DNA of 64,000 nt from Undaria pinnatifida (Eukaryota; Sar; Phaeophyceae; Laminariales; Alariaceae), in NCBI GenBank assembly GCA_012845835.1, contig JABAKD010000020.1, forward strand, positions 15,660,306-15,724,305. Reading direction: 5' to 3'. The notes below the pieces were generated by a model. The model was not told the DNA's origin. It saw only the letters and a list, made by a program, of their open reading frames with translations, and did not search any database. The position numbers and the translations under genes are program-made. Of this stretch, positions 44,501 to 56,310 are shown piece by piece (the first letter of the stretch is position 1; every line of letters begins with the position of its first letter).

Positions 44501-47500
44501 ATTTCAAAGAATGGTGGTACCGCGGTAGAGTCAATATGTTGGGTGTTTCGAATTCTCTCAATATAATCACAGTATTTTTTAATAATAACCGACGAATAGC
44601 CAATCAATCAATCCCAAGAAGACCAATGAATGCAGGGGCCCCATTGATGTACAGAGAGCATCGACGTCACGAAAACGATCGGACTTTCACATCAAATTGT
44701 GGAAACCGCAGGCTTACCACCGTGATGGTTCGCGATGTTGTCGGTGAAATACGTTCTTCCAGACGCGGTCACCGTGGTTTTGTTCCTCGCGAACACTGCG
44801 CCTGTCGCACGGCGTTGGATTCGCCAGCCATTTCCCGGCCCGGGGCAAGTTAGGGGTCAAGGGTATTGATCAGATCAAGATTGAAATAAATGTCCAGACT
44901 CAGGCGGGGAGTCCAGGGGCTTGGCAAAAACTACAGCATTTCTACTGATATATTTCGATTACTTTGCCATAATATCACTCGTACGAGTACTACGCCCTGC
45001 TGTGCTACTGTTGCAGTACGATATCAAGGCTACGACCCCCCCTCTTCACTGCGGGGTCTGAGATATCATACCATACTATCATACCATACTATCATACTCG
45101 CGCAAGTGATTCTGTACCTTACCGATAGAAACACGTTCGGCAATTGATTTTGGTGCAGCGTAGCTAACCATCCCCTTTCCTATTAATATCTAGAATGTTA
45201 AACAGCACGAATAGAAAGCCTGTGACCTCAAGGAACAGGGGGGTCACTCGCACGAATGACGCCGAGCCACCGAAAAAAAAGGTGGCCAAAAGGGGGTAAT
45301 AACAACATAACCCCTCTACCGTAGCCTAAAACGATACCTGGTAGGTATTACCTTCTACCATACAGCAAGCTCATAACAAACTAACATGGTACACACTTTT
45401 GCTGCTCTAGACTTGCGTCGGTATGTTTTCTCAGTTTTGTTTAGCCTTTGCAGTCTTACCACGTAGTATTATTCGAGTACGCATCATGCAAGCTTCTACA
45501 AATATACAAAACATAGTTCACATTATGCGTGCGGTTGTCAAGTTTTTTACACCTTGATATTTGGCCTCAAAATAGGTTTGGTTGTAGACATTCTTTCGAA
45601 TACATGCGCACATACATCACACCTTAATAATACACATTTGTTGCTGAACATGACGAGCGTCCACGGGTTTCGATTTTGGTAAGTTTCACGCAGCTTCAGA
45701 TATCAAGCCAGGGGGAATTTTGAACATCCAGCAGACTGGCTTGCCCTTCTTTCTAGAGTATCTATCGCTGGTACTTACACAACGCGCGTGTTTTGACAAG
45801 CGTGCATTCATATTGCCGCTCATCAGACACAGGCCTTAAGATGTTGTTCAATCCGTATTTAGACTATCTGAGCGGCATTATTGCATCCGTAATGCCACTT
45901 TTCATACACAGTTCTGAATATGTCACAGCACTTGTGTTTGTTCATTTAAGAATCAGGTGTTCCTCTAGCTACTTGTTTCTCATCAAGGCGGCGAATTAAA
46001 ATATGGACTATGTAGTCTACTGGTATCTTGTTGGTTCGCGGTCACTATCCTGAGTTCACTCTGTATGTTATTCAAGATGCGGGGAAAAACAATATGCAGC
46101 GAAACTCGGCTTGTTACTTCTCGCCGGTGTCCTGTGTGTTCAAGTTGTAACTACGTTACAGCCATGAGTATGCGGGAAAGTTGCAGGACACACTGCAAGA
46201 AACATTACTATAGGACGGACTGTCGGCCAGTGCAACAACCCGTCGAGTACGTCAGCCCGTATCATGAGCACTGTTCCGAGATGATCTGTTGACGGCCTCG
46301 CCCACTTCGATTCCTTCTTCTTTTTCTCGTTTTGTCTATTCGTACTATGTCCTATCGTCTTTCCTTGTTTCTCTCTCCTTTTTCTTTTCCGTTTTTGGCC
46401 GCAATCGTCATTGTCCAAAATAACTTCTCATTTTCTTGTCCATCACTCGTAATCTTCACAGACTCTTCGGTACCACCTCCGAGGCCCTCATCACAAGAGA
46501 GAGCTTCGACACGCATCATGCTATCGCCAAAGGCAGGTTGTGTGTGGGATTCTCCGTTACCACGCAGCCACCACATGAGTCGTGTGGGCGGTGTACCGGC
46601 TGATTCGGATGTAATATTTTTCCCACGGCAATAGTCGAGCAGGCGTCACGTTTCTGTGTTTGAACAGTCTCTACTATTATTATGTACAACTGAACGAGGA
46701 ATAGCAGGAGACCGCCCTCGCTTGAATGAACGACATCATGCAACGGTATGGTCGGTTGCAGCGCAAGGGACATCACTCACTCCGCCTTTCATATGATGCC
46801 ACGGCTCCGCCTTTCGTGGCGACCTAGACAAAAGTCGAAAGTACTCCGAACGCTCGATTGTAGCTAGTCAGGTAGAAATAGAAATAATTGACCACAAAAG
46901 GACCACCATTATGAAAACGCTTTTAATAATTGATTCACAGAAGGGGGGGGCACCAATCGTACTGTCTGGGCGAAGAACAGCTGGAAGCCCCAGCATGGGA
47001 GGTGAAGCCCACGGGCGAAAAGAGGAGGCACCTACGTGAACGGGTACGGGCCCTCCTCCTTACCCTGCAGTGTATACGTTGGTACCGAAGGCTGTGTTCG
47101 AGATTTCATCGGCAATTGGACCTTCATTTGTCACACCCAACCGTTTCTATTTGGACGCACATGCTACCGTAGAAGTACACACTCGGTGGGAATCCGAGGA
47201 TCCTCACTTTACAAGGCCTCCGAACGTCGATCAAACCCGACGTTGACATACATTGTTAACCTAACATCGGCGGGCAGTCCCACGATGGGATATGTGTTCA
47301 GCTAATACTTTAGGAATTTACGAAACACGGACGGGAATCGAAATATTTCGCAGGTAGTTCCTCAATTGAACCGTCCCGCCATGCAGACGCTATTGGTGAT
47401 CGGAATCCTGCTAGCCCTACCGCAGCATGCATCCTTGTTGGTCGTCCTTCGATCGTCAAACATGCGCAGCGGCCATCCCGCTTTGCAAGCTCTCCTCTAC

Positions 47501-50500
47501 CTTAAGGCCCAGCACTAAGACTCATGCCACGGTTGGCGGACATGCATCGCAGCTAAGGTTTCTGAGTTCTTTTACACGGACAGCTCCCTACCTTTGAACC
47601 TACAGTAAACTCTGAGAGAAGCTTGAAATGCAGACGAGGGTGAAACAAAACCGATGAGCTAGGTATGCATCGGAAACGCCCGCCACGGTAGAGATATTCC
47701 AACTTGTGTTGGAGGCTCTTCACTTAAGAATATCTTTGGAAAAAGTTGAATGCGCGAGAAGTCGGCGAGCAATCTCATGGTCAAGGTGTCGAAGGAGCAA
47801 TATTAATAATGCTGCAAACCGAGAATGATAGTGCGACGATTAAACAAGCCTTATCATTCAGAACAATTAAAGGCGAAAAATGTTATCTATCATACGACCC
47901 AATCGCAGCACGCTTCCGACTAATGTCGTAAAACGATAACGGCATTCCAACAGTGTTGGGTGCACGATTATTTCCCGAGTTAGTTCGTATCGTACCGCCA
48001 GGTGGAAATAGCTTAGAGGCCCCTATCGCTGACGCATGGTACGGTAGCGGGTGCAACCTAAATCTTAAATGGCCTCATAATTGAGGAGCTCATTTAACAA
48101 CCCAAACACTGACTTTGGCAAAAAAAAGTCAAGAAACTTAATTCCGATGCCTATTTCCTCGTCCTAAAGGTGTGCAACGAAAAATATGTCAACACACAGT
48201 ACAGGCGGTATTCAAACATTTGAAAGCATCTCCTCGGTCGATGAATGATACAGCCCCCTCGAACAAGAACATTCTCGCCAAAAACGGGTTACACCTGTCG
48301 TACGAGATGGCTTACCTCCGTTGTAGACAGCCTCATTTGAGATGAACCGAGCCATCCCGCCGATGGAAACGAGGCACTCGGTTTCGGCGTAGATAGCACC
48401 TAGTTCGCCATGACGCGTGACAAGAAACGGTCGAATTGGTTCATCTCTGAGGATACCTTACTAGAAAATATGTTATGTACACTTTGAATAACAGCCTATC
48501 TAGCGCTATCCCCAACCCTACCCCTTAACCAATCGAACCTAATCAACCGATACATTGAAACTGCCATTCGTTTCATACACAGCTGTAGTGGCGTACTAAA
48601 ACCCTTTTCTCGAATACCGGGTAAGTGATATGTTTTACTGCGGTTTCCATCTACGTGCCGGTCATTCGTTGCACGTCCAGAGCGATCGCCGAATCCCCCC
48701 GTCGGGACATGGTATGGAGATGCCGTGATGCCAACATTCGTACGTGTCACATCATAGAAGGGCGCAAGAATCGCAGCGGCATCGTGGCGCATGGAAATAC
48801 CGCCGATGGGACTAATCGTTTTTGTGCCACTATCATATGGACACCTGGCACCAGGGGCAAGTATGTGTGGTGTGGTGTACTCGTAGAGAAGGACTGTCAG
48901 CGTAAGAGCATACGAAGTCTTTGTAGCCGCATCCACTTCAAGTGTAACTGCACCCACTTTAAGGGACACTGCATCCACTTCAACTGGAACTTTACGACAT
49001 CGCATTACGGTGGGATGCGTTTCTCAGCCGAAAAAGGGCTGATACCATTCTTGTGTCAGGTCACTGATGTCGTGCACGCGAGCGTTTGAAGAGGGTGGCA
49101 TCCGGCTCTCCTAAACACGCGGGGTCAGAAACCTCCCCCGCAGCATCTCCTCCTCCAGTTTTGATCGATCAAGCGACCAATCAGAAACGTATTTGATCGA
49201 TCGAGCTAACCTCGCACCCGACCATAACATTGGCGTTGACTCAATCTCGTGGAAGCCGAAGCCGTGCCGTGTGGTGTCATCGTCTTGGACGCATGCTACT
49301 AATAGTGCGGCAGAGGTGCACCATTATGTTTCTGAGGATTATGACGTGAGCAGCTCTATACCCCCACCCAAAAGTGTTTTTGAGTTCACTGAACGACATA
49401 TCCACGAGCTAGGTACCCAAGAATAGGCATTGCGATTTCGAAAACGAAAAGGGATTCCGACGGTTGCGCGTTAACGAGCCCCGTCGTTCAGAAATAATTG
49501 GAGCCGAAAAGTGGTATACCTCAATACATACGCGCTCTTAGCGTGGCGAGTGCGTCGTCGCCGTACTTCAGTAATATATCATCACCAAACCGCACACTCA
49601 TTGTAGCGGTGGGCGTGTTCAACCGAAGCGTTATGCATGTAGAACGACAAACTGTGTATGTTGTTCATAAGCTTTCTCGAAGTCATTTTATCATATAATA
49701 TGCCAGAACATGTGGGGCATAGCAGCAGCATAGATAGTCTATCCCGGTAGAAAACATCTGTATTTCTCACCATATACTTCGTATGTTTTAGGCGGTTGGT
49801 TGGCGATTTTAGTTAAATTTACATTTTTGTGCAACTGGTGCTTGCTGTATATAGCCCACCTCCGTGAAACCTTGCAGAGTTGGCGTCGAACGTAGTATTC
49901 CCCGTTTCAAAGACGGCGCTTGATTTATCATCCAGGTAGATTGCACCTAGCAGACGGTAGACAATGTTAGTGTTGTACGTGGTACACCGTTCCCCTCCGG
50001 ATGTAGTTGGCTTGAAAATCTCCCGGGGCGGGTTGAAAGTGAGAAGAAGAGGGAACACAAAACACAACAAGACTTTCCGTGTTCTGATGGGCGAAACCAG
50101 GTATGACAACGATGAAAAACGAAAGAAACCTAAATAACACAACCGGGCAAGCAACACCGACCAGCCCAACAAGTACGTGCTTTAAAATATAATTCGTGCG
50201 TATGAAGCATGACCAAGGGCTAAGCGTCCTGTATTACCAAAATATAAATACACTCCAGCTGTGAGATCGAATATTTTGTCGAAACTCATCCTTGCAAGCT
50301 GTGTGTGATACTCCGATCGCGCGTATTACGTGTTGTGTGTCCTCATGAAGGATGTAGGTCGGCGAATCCCCTTGCAACTACAGTGTAGCTACCAAGCTCA
50401 ACAGGGTGATGTTAGTCAGTCTGTGAGCAGAAAATAAAACCCGTTTTTGAGGAGGACAAGATCTGACAGCTGTGGAAGGAAATGCATCAGTTTATCAAGT

Positions 50501-53098
50501 GTATCCTGTAAGTCGTATAACCGGTGAGGGGAGGGCGGAGGTTTTAAGGACGTGGGGGCCTGGGTTAGATCAAGGGCGAGCGGGGGAACGTGGGGGGGGG
50601 GGGGGGGCGAGCGGGACAACTCAATCTGTGCGTGGAAACTATCAATCCTTCAAGGGTATACATCTGACGGCTTTGGGAATAATGCACCAGTTTATCATGT
50701 ACGAAGTACATCCCGTAAGTAGTACAACCGGTGAGGAGAGGGCGGAGTGTTCGAGGGGGTGGGGGGGGTTCGGGGTGAAATGTTTTTTTTAACAGCTTTA
50801 GGTCGCATAGATGTAGAGGTTTGCTATACGCGCGGTGCTAGGTTTAGGCGATGGTGAGGGTGGTGAGGAAGGAGGGGGCGTTTGAGGAGGGAGGGGGGTG
50901 AATTGAAGCAGTGGCAAGGATGGCTCTAGAAAGATAATGAGGTGATATCAAGTGCCTTGTGTTGTAGTATCATAATCAATCATACCCACTTTTCACTATC
51001 GGGTTTGAGCTATCATACCCCCTTTTTCATTACCATACTATCATCTTATCATACTATCATATATCAATCATATCATGTCATATAATATCATATCATATCA
51101 TCTTCATACCATATTATATGGTATCATACAGTCAGATCACATTATCTCAAACAGTCATATCACATTTTCTCATACAGCCATATTATATTGTATCATACAG
51201 TCATACTATCATGCTATCATGTCATACCGTATCACAACATACTATCATGTTGTCATACCATCATACTATCAAAGTATCAAGCTATCAAACTATCAAGCTA
51301 TCATACTATCACACCATCACGCTACCAAACTACCACACCATCACACTACCACGCTACCATACTATCATACTCGCGCGATCGACTCCGTACCTTACGAACT
51401 GCCAGACTATTGGCGATTGTTTTGCCGCAGAATAGCTAACCATGCCATTTGGAGGCTGATGCAGGTATTACAATTTGAAGTTAAGCAGCACCAAACTAAG
51501 CTTAGCATCGCAAAGGCACTGGGAGGCTACTCGCGTAAGTAACGCCGAGCCACGGCAACCAAGGTTCCAGAAGCGACACCCCTACCATACGTAGGCTAGG
51601 TCCACGCGTCTTTGCCGGAATTATCGGGCGACCGCTGCTGACCCTCAACCTTAGCCCTAACCTAAACCTAACCCTGTGACACCTGATATGTTGGACTCGG
51701 GTGAGAGCGTCATGCACCTAGGCGTAAATTCATATTGGAGGCGCCGACCTTTGCTACTCAAGGTGTAGGTCTTCGGCAAAATGGCCGTTTTAGTTGCAGG
51801 CAATCCCTATAGCTCCGGCAAAACATCCCTGCCCCTCGAGGGGAATGGGTCGCGTGGGGAGTTTTTGAAGTATTTGGATTCATTCGTCAAACATTACCAA
51901 ATGCGGGGCTACTATCAAGGCAAACTCGGTATGGGAAGACAAAGCTAATCGTGCCCCAAAACACCACCTCACAAAGAAAACGCGCCCTACCTCCGAATCT
52001 GGCTGTGTTCCTGTCAAATGTGTTTTCCGCGCTGCCTTGCGCCGTCACCGATGAGTTGTTGTACCCAGATATTACGCCTGGTGTTCGGTGAAGCGCGTCA
52101 AATAAACTCGTTTCACGATAGACATGTCAGAATGAAGACGTTACTGTTTGTCGGGCGTCTTTGCAACATAACTTTGTACGCACGGCCTCATGCGTTGTGT
52201 GGTTCAGACGACGAACACAAGGAAAGGTTGGCATGCTACAGTCGACGGCATGAGAGACTCCCAACCGCAGCACGCGGTGCACTAGTCATGCTGCGGCAGG
52301 GGCGGAGTACGTTTAGATCCAACATTTTCTCGTCGAAGGAGCCGCTCAACTGAAAAAACTCGCGATTAATTTTCAGTCTCATTGGTGTTTTAACGCTTTA
52401 ATCAATGGACTAACGGCACGCGGATGGGGTTTTGCAAAGGTCGACCTTTTGGGTGAGGTGTGGAGCTCCCTCATGTCAACAATGTAAGACGTTTAAAGCC
52501 CCTTTAGAGCCCCAACGCCCCTCCCTATACTCACTTCACGTAATATGTTCCCATAAACGTGTAATGGCATTAAACGCCTGATGACCCAGACACCAAGCAG
52601 AAACACCAGTATGCCGTAAGCAGTCCGACCACAGACACACGCCACACCAGGGGTAGCACTTCGTGGCCAACGTCTGTCGTTCCCGTCCTTACCAAAGACG
52701 ATCCCGTCACTACAATGTCATTGTATCCCTCCAAGCAATCAACGTGCTACTCCCTTTCCCCCCGGCGCGCTCGCTTCCCCCGTATCACGCACCCAATGCG
52801 GTACGGACATAGACCCTCGAGTAATAAATGAACATCTACTCATAGTAGTGCTCGTCATTGTCGTTCAAGTATGATGTTGAAGATGGCGGTTCTCTCACGC
52901 AGATTCAACACGGCGAGAGTGAGCGCATGGTTCAACAGGGGCGGCGAGAACACCTAAATCGCCGTAACTTCCGTCGCGCGTTCGACACAACGACGAGCGC
53001 AGCTTCAACAGGGGGTGTACCTCCGAACACGTCCGCGCTGTTGGCAGTGAAGTTTGTGCCACTGATGATCAGCCTAGAATTGTCCAGAAGAACAGCAC
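31516..53098 (-). CDS. Large beta-helix (Pmp-like) repeat, EGF-like, multi-pass membrane protein (5' end not found)
   Basis: Nineteen exons join with compatible phases, high to low: 53098-53021, 52077-51991, 49946-49860, 48399-48316, 44801-44718, 43987-43904, 42748-42665, 42322-42242, 41588-41505, 41082-40839, 39308-39199, 38613-38557, 38258-38074, 37751-37604, 37127-36981, 36254-36037, 35537-35421, 35108-34524, 33606-31516. They encode about 1550 residues, stop at 31516. Order: beta-helix rungs with G(A/V)I and F..N.A...GG motifs, like polymorphic membrane protein repeats; a Cys-rich region; a membrane region of about eight segments; and a long charged tail. This fits a surface or adhesin-like membrane protein, of a type expanded in brown algae. 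Function is inferred only. The first exon found starts in phase 1 within a repeat, so N-terminal exons, including any signal peptide, lie beyond 53.1 kb or were missed. Confidence 0.85.
36037..37751 (-). other. Cys-rich / EGF-like module and first membrane segment
   Basis: Exon 37751-37604 begins KADECRFATVCSRCAGKC. Exon 37127-36981 reads LEIVPGFYRSS, then IRECFYKEACQGGN and YCATGYTGP. Exon 36254-36037 supplies YCAVCTEGFAPGYSHTCKSC and a hydrophobic helix (AVGVMLGISVLSLVVLGFIA). The codon for the Tyr at TGP-Y-CAVC is split by the intron and restored exactly by splicing, which supports the model. The Cys spacing is EGF / GCC2-GCC3-like. Confidence 0.85.
38074..41082 (-). other. Larger beta-helix exons of the membrane protein gene
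   Basis: Exon 41082-40839 holds two to three fused rungs (GALHLTYTTVSIKDM; GGAIYLGSVDRITIKGAHF; GNTAVWGGAVATF) and a Ser-rich end. Exon 39308-39199 reads VKFKGCRFTHNHASEDGGAI. Exon 38613-38557 reads YDIIRDCNFTSNRAG. Exon 38258-38074 reads GAIVHAG and then SVKFLENNFYCP. All junctions keep frame (phases 2, 1, 1, 0). The 39309-40838 intron contains the long TATAG repeat. Confidence 0.85.
39953..40318. repeat. (TATAG)n simple repeat, about 365 bp
   Basis: Nearly uninterrupted GTATA pentamers with sporadic GTGTA and GTTTA variants, inside an intron of the large membrane-protein gene. The 155-codon - frame through it is only the pentamer translated (Tyr/Thr/Leu/Ile). Confidence 0.97.
43410..43890. 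repeat. Diverged tandem repeats within an intron
   Basis: Three related segments start at about 43411, 43611 and 43741 with ACTGTTC(A/G)CC(A/C)GGT. Each is followed by a GAGGT...GAG(C/G)TC or CTC(A/C)ACGTGGGGAG block and a CCGTAGCA(C/T)ACG-like block. They abut the beta-helix exon at 43904-43987. Confidence 0.5.
45055..45290 (+). repeat. Diverged copy of a (CATACTAT)-headed, 5S-rRNA-like repeat
   Basis: It shares, in order, with 51.35-51.56 kb: CATACTATCATACTCGCGC, a (C/T)GTACCTTAC block, TAGCTAACCAT, a GTTAA(A/G)CAGCA block and ACGCCGAGCCAC. It is more decayed than the second copy. Confidence 0.55.
50255..50965 (+). repeat. Dispersed repeat R1, copy in an intron
   Basis: Starts ACTCCAGCTGTGAGATCGAA, passes CTCATGAAGGATGTAGGTCG, AACAGGGTGATGTTAGTCAG and GGAAATGCATCAGTTTATCA, then reaches GGTGAGGGGAGGGCGGAG, a poly-G tract (50590-50608), a second, diverged module, and an AAGATAATGAGGTGATATCA tail. 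No coding sequence. Confidence 0.8.
50985..51365. repeat. ATCAT / CATACTAT-rich low-complexity tract
   Basis: Irregular ATCATA, CATACTATC and TATCAAG repeats that merge into the 5S-like repeat. Frames read through it are Ser/Tyr/His/Ile-rich and incidental. Confidence 0.85.
51366..51565 (+). repeat. 5S-rRNA-like repeat (possible 5S-derived SINE)
   Basis: From about 51433 the sequence resembles a decayed 5S rRNA gene: AGCTAACCATGCC near the start, TTTGAAGTTAAGCAGC at the internal A-box region, CTTAGCATCGCAAAGG and CACTGGGAGGCTACTCGCG near the C-box region. The order and spacing fit 5S rRNA, but stem pairing is not preserved. A homologous copy lies at 45.06-45.29 kb. Confidence 0.5.
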
Positions 53099-53429
53099 CT
53101 TTCCCCAAATTGGTGTCGGACCGATTGGTAGAAGCCGTTCCAAATGCGCACACGAAGCAATAGGACAAGAAGCGACGCGGTCAAACGTGTTAGCAGGGTG
53201 TAGGGGTCGTTGTCGGGGTGATGGTTGTAGCGTTGATCATGGTGTTGGGTTGGGAGGTTTGTGACGAATATGGTTTGGGTGGAGGAGATTAGGGTGCCTC
53301 CATTGCCGTCGCCTGGACTAGTTTATTTCAACACATGCCACACGCGTCCAACAATACGAAGTGCATCAGTATTGATTTCCCATGCTTGCGGTATAGCTCT
53401 GCAGCATCAGCACTACTCTCACTCAATTG

Positions 53430-53620
53430 TGCCACCACCATCACCACCACCACCCCAACCACCACCATAACTCCACCGCCGCCACCACCGCTATACCACC
53501 GCTGCTACTACCACCGCCACCGCCACCACCATCACCATCACCACCATTGCCAATACCATCTCCACCACCACCGCCACTACCACAACTACCACCGTGACTA
53601 CTACCGCCACGGCCGCCGTT
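53430..53620. repeat. CCA/CAC/CAT-rich trinucleotide repeat
   Basis: An irregular (CCACCA/CCATCA)n tract. The + frame is His/Thr/Pro-rich, the - frames Gly- and Val-rich; no gene is called. Confidence 0.9.
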
Positions 53621-54079
53621 CCAACACCTCTCAAATAGAGTTCGCCTCGACCGAGGATTGAAGCCGTGACAACAAAGCGTGGCATGTGCCAAGACTCGCC
53701 ATAAAGCCATTTATAGCACGCCCCTGTATATGAAATAGCAAGTAGAAGCAAAGTGAAGCCTGTGGCGAGAGGGGTGCGGGGAGGATAGCGTCGCCATCAT
53801 CTCGCAGGTACGTGTCGACTATTGGTAGGCACGAAAGCCACCAATCCGGGCATCGAGGCAAAATAATAGCTTTATGATATAACAGGACAGATTATCCGAA
53901 GAGAGTGGTACTCGCGATCTGCTCGTGGTGCGCGTGGGATCGAGTCTGCAGTCGGCCGCCGCCGCTGCTGAAGCAATACGCGCTAGCCACACCCACATCG
54001 GTGCTGACTTCCGATTCCTTTTGTTTATATAGTTTTGGCGGGTGCATTGATTGGCTTCTGCTATGATCGATATTGTATG

Positions 54080-54510
54080 AAATTATAGTACCCTTCAGGT
54101 GTGAGATCGAACATTTCGTCGGAACTCATATTTGCAAGCTGTGTATGTGATACTCCGATTGCGTTCATTACTGGGTGTGCGTCCTCATTAAGGACATAGA
54201 TAGGTCGGCGACTCGCCATAGAAATAGCTTGTACCAGGGTCAACAGGGCGATGCAAATTACTATGTGCTCGGAAACTGTGAAACCAATTTTTGAGGGGAC
54301 AAACTCTGACGCCTGTGGAATGCACTAGAATATTCTGTGTATACATATATCCTGTAGTCGTATGACCGGTAGGGGGGAAGGGGGCGGGTTAAGGGGGGAT
54401 TGATCGCACACATGAACAGGAGCATACTGCACGCGTGAAGATAGTAGGCGATGGTGGGGCGGCGGGAAGAGGGGGGGCGTGGGGGAGGGGGGCGTACTCA
54501 TTTGTTGCTT
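54080..54510 (+). repeat. Dispersed repeat R1, diverged copy
   Basis: Shares GGTGTGAGATCGAA, CTCATTAAGGACATAG, GTCAACAGGGCGATG and CCTGTAGTCGTATGACCGGT with the other copies, ending in a G-rich tract (54450-54492). Abuts the 3' end of the LINE remnant. Confidence 0.75.
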
Positions 54511-54519
54511 GCCTTGGTC

Positions 54520-56310
54520 ATTTGACCATTGACCACGCATCCCTTTCGAGACGGAGCACCGTTCCTACTCAGAATAGAGACACCTCCAAAATTTTCCCGC
54601 TCATTACGCTTCTTTCATATATTTCATTTCAACTGCTTGATTATCCTATCCCCGTCCTGTTTTGCCGTCTGCGGCCACCATCTATCTCATAGGATAGCGA
54701 TCGCCACCTCGCTATTCTCCAGTCTACCAAAGACTTCCACATCACATACATACGTCTAATTTCGTCACCTCCTCCTCTAACGCATCCCGTTCCTCTTTGC
54801 GTATTTCATGTCCTCCTACTATGTATGTGACTCCTACTCTATTGCTGTGCCACACGGGCACATATTTGTAGCCACGTCGTCCTCCTCCCGACTACTGGTG
54901 TATCTCTTCTTATTTCTGGTAGGTCCAGGTTCACTACACGAAATTGCAGTTTCAACTTTTTCGCGTAGTCCCTTAGGCCGTGCAGATAGATACGTTTTAA
55001 TTCTAACATATTCCGTCAACCCCCCGAATACCTCTATTAATAGGTCTTTCTCCTTTGTCATCTTATTTCTTAGCGCTAGCCTTTCCCTTTCTTCTATTAT
55101 TGCTTCTTTTACTTTTGTCTTGTACCCGCCAATTCTCTGTCGACAGGACCTTTGCTTGGCCTCCCCCTAAATCATTCCATTTTTTCTCTACTTCGTTGTT
55201 CCATCCTATTCCAGCTCTCCCTTTTGTAATTTTCTCCCACACAGCGCTATCTGATATCAACTATGATGGCTGGCAACCTCGTTTCTGGCATATTCTTTAC
55301 TTTAAACTGCCAGTTCAACTTCCTCCCGTCATCATTTGTTTTTATATGGGTACAGTCCTAGTTGTGCTCTTAATACTGTATTACTCGTCGTACTCGAGTA
55401 TCCTCATAGTATTATTTTAGCTGCTGTAATCTGCACTGTTTTCAGATGTGTTACGAACTTCGCGTTCCCTTCCCATCCTTCTCCTGCATACTCTAACTTC
55501 GGTACAATCACATTCATCATCATAATGCATATTTTAATCCTGGTGTCAAGGTGCGGGTCTGTTAGTATCGCATCCATCTTGCCTACTTGTGATTTACCCT
55601 TTCCTATTACGTTCGCTTTGTGTGCATCCCAAGAGCAATCCTTTGAGATGTCTATGCCAAGGTACATATATTGGTCTACGATCGTTAGTTCATCTTCTCC
55701 CCACTTCCATTTTATCATTTGAAATTTACCGAATTCGCCTCATATTCGTCACCTACAACTACTGCGCACTTTTTCACGTTCGCTGTCACTCTCCAGTTCC
55801 TAGTGTTCTCTAGTGCGTTCTCTACCTGTTTCTGCAATCCTTCGGTGGTTTCTGATACCCCCACGAAACCACCCTCAAACATCAACCAACCCCGACACCG
55901 TATCTTCCCTCATTGTGACTCCTTGATTTGCTACTTCGACTGCTACTATAATATCATTAGTATATACCTTGAACAGATTGGGTGATAGTGTACATCCCTG
56001 TGCAACTCCTTGTAAAGTATCAACACATGTACATTTGGATATTTCCGCGTCCAGTATCACAGCACTTCTCGCACATTCCGTCATGTCTTTCATCATTTTT
56101 CTCCACATCTTTCCTTTGATCCCAATTTCCCACATATTTTTCCACAATCCATCCCTCCATAATACTATTGTCATAGATAGGCCTTCTGTACATCTAGGGA
56201 GAAGCACTACGTTGTTAGCCCGGCGTCTTTCCTAATTTGAATTATCTTACCTAATGTGTGCACATCGTCTACGCACCTACGATTTTGCTCAAATCCTGCT
56301 TGCCGAGGCG
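54520..56310 (-). pseudogene. Non-LTR retrotransposon (LINE) reverse transcriptase remnant
   Basis: Read on the - strand, the order is that of a LINE RT: GFEQNRRCVDDVHTLGKII (about 56290-56230), FSLDVQKAY, GLWKNMWEIGIKGKMW, GVAQGCTLSPNLFKVYTND (about 56000), the region of the catalytic FxDD box, WRVTANVKKCAVVVG, YLGIDISKDCSWDAHKANV, LDTRIKICIMMMNVIVPKLE, then WEKITKGRAGIGW, RYTSSREEDD, CPCGTA and NGAPSRKGCV near 54540. Several stops and frameshifts interrupt it, and at the usual FADD position it reads MFEGGFV, so the metal-binding aspartates are lost. The 5' part (ORF1, endonuclease) is absent; the copy is 5'-truncated, as LINE insertions often are. Confidence 0.85.

Larger units (their letters stand above)
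41505..53098 (-). other. Nine single-rung beta-helix exons, all phase 1-1
   Basis: Exons of 78, 87, 87, 84, 84, 84, 84, 81 and 84 bp. Each is one unit: GAVLLDNSRLIISGTNF, GVISGYNNSSVTAQG, GAIYLDDKSSAVFETG, GAIYAETECLVSIGG, GAVFARNKTTVTASG, GAIMVSGRSTVVTAG, GAIDAESGSNVQLTG, GAVNGFEEVTLTAGG and GAMYLEYGDTVSIGG. Each is followed by a T.F..N.A...GG half. Every exon starts after an AG acceptor with G(T/C/G) and ends GGAG or GGTG before a GT donor, so each can be skipped or duplicated without breaking the frame. Introns are 0.3-3.5 kb. Confidence 0.9.

Noticed and set aside
46452-46520. Possible - strand rung ending GLGGG before a GTGGTACC donor
   Set aside because: No acceptor in the right place and no rung motif.
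46930-47050. Possible additional 81-bp beta-helix exon on the - strand (AG before GTGCC, GT after GATTG)
   Set aside because: Length and borders fit, but the peptide lacks the F..N.A...GG pattern; probably chance.
53335-53751. His/Thr/Pro-rich and Gly/Val-rich frames of about 90-108 codons
   Set aside because: Translations of the CCA/CAT trinucleotide repeat.
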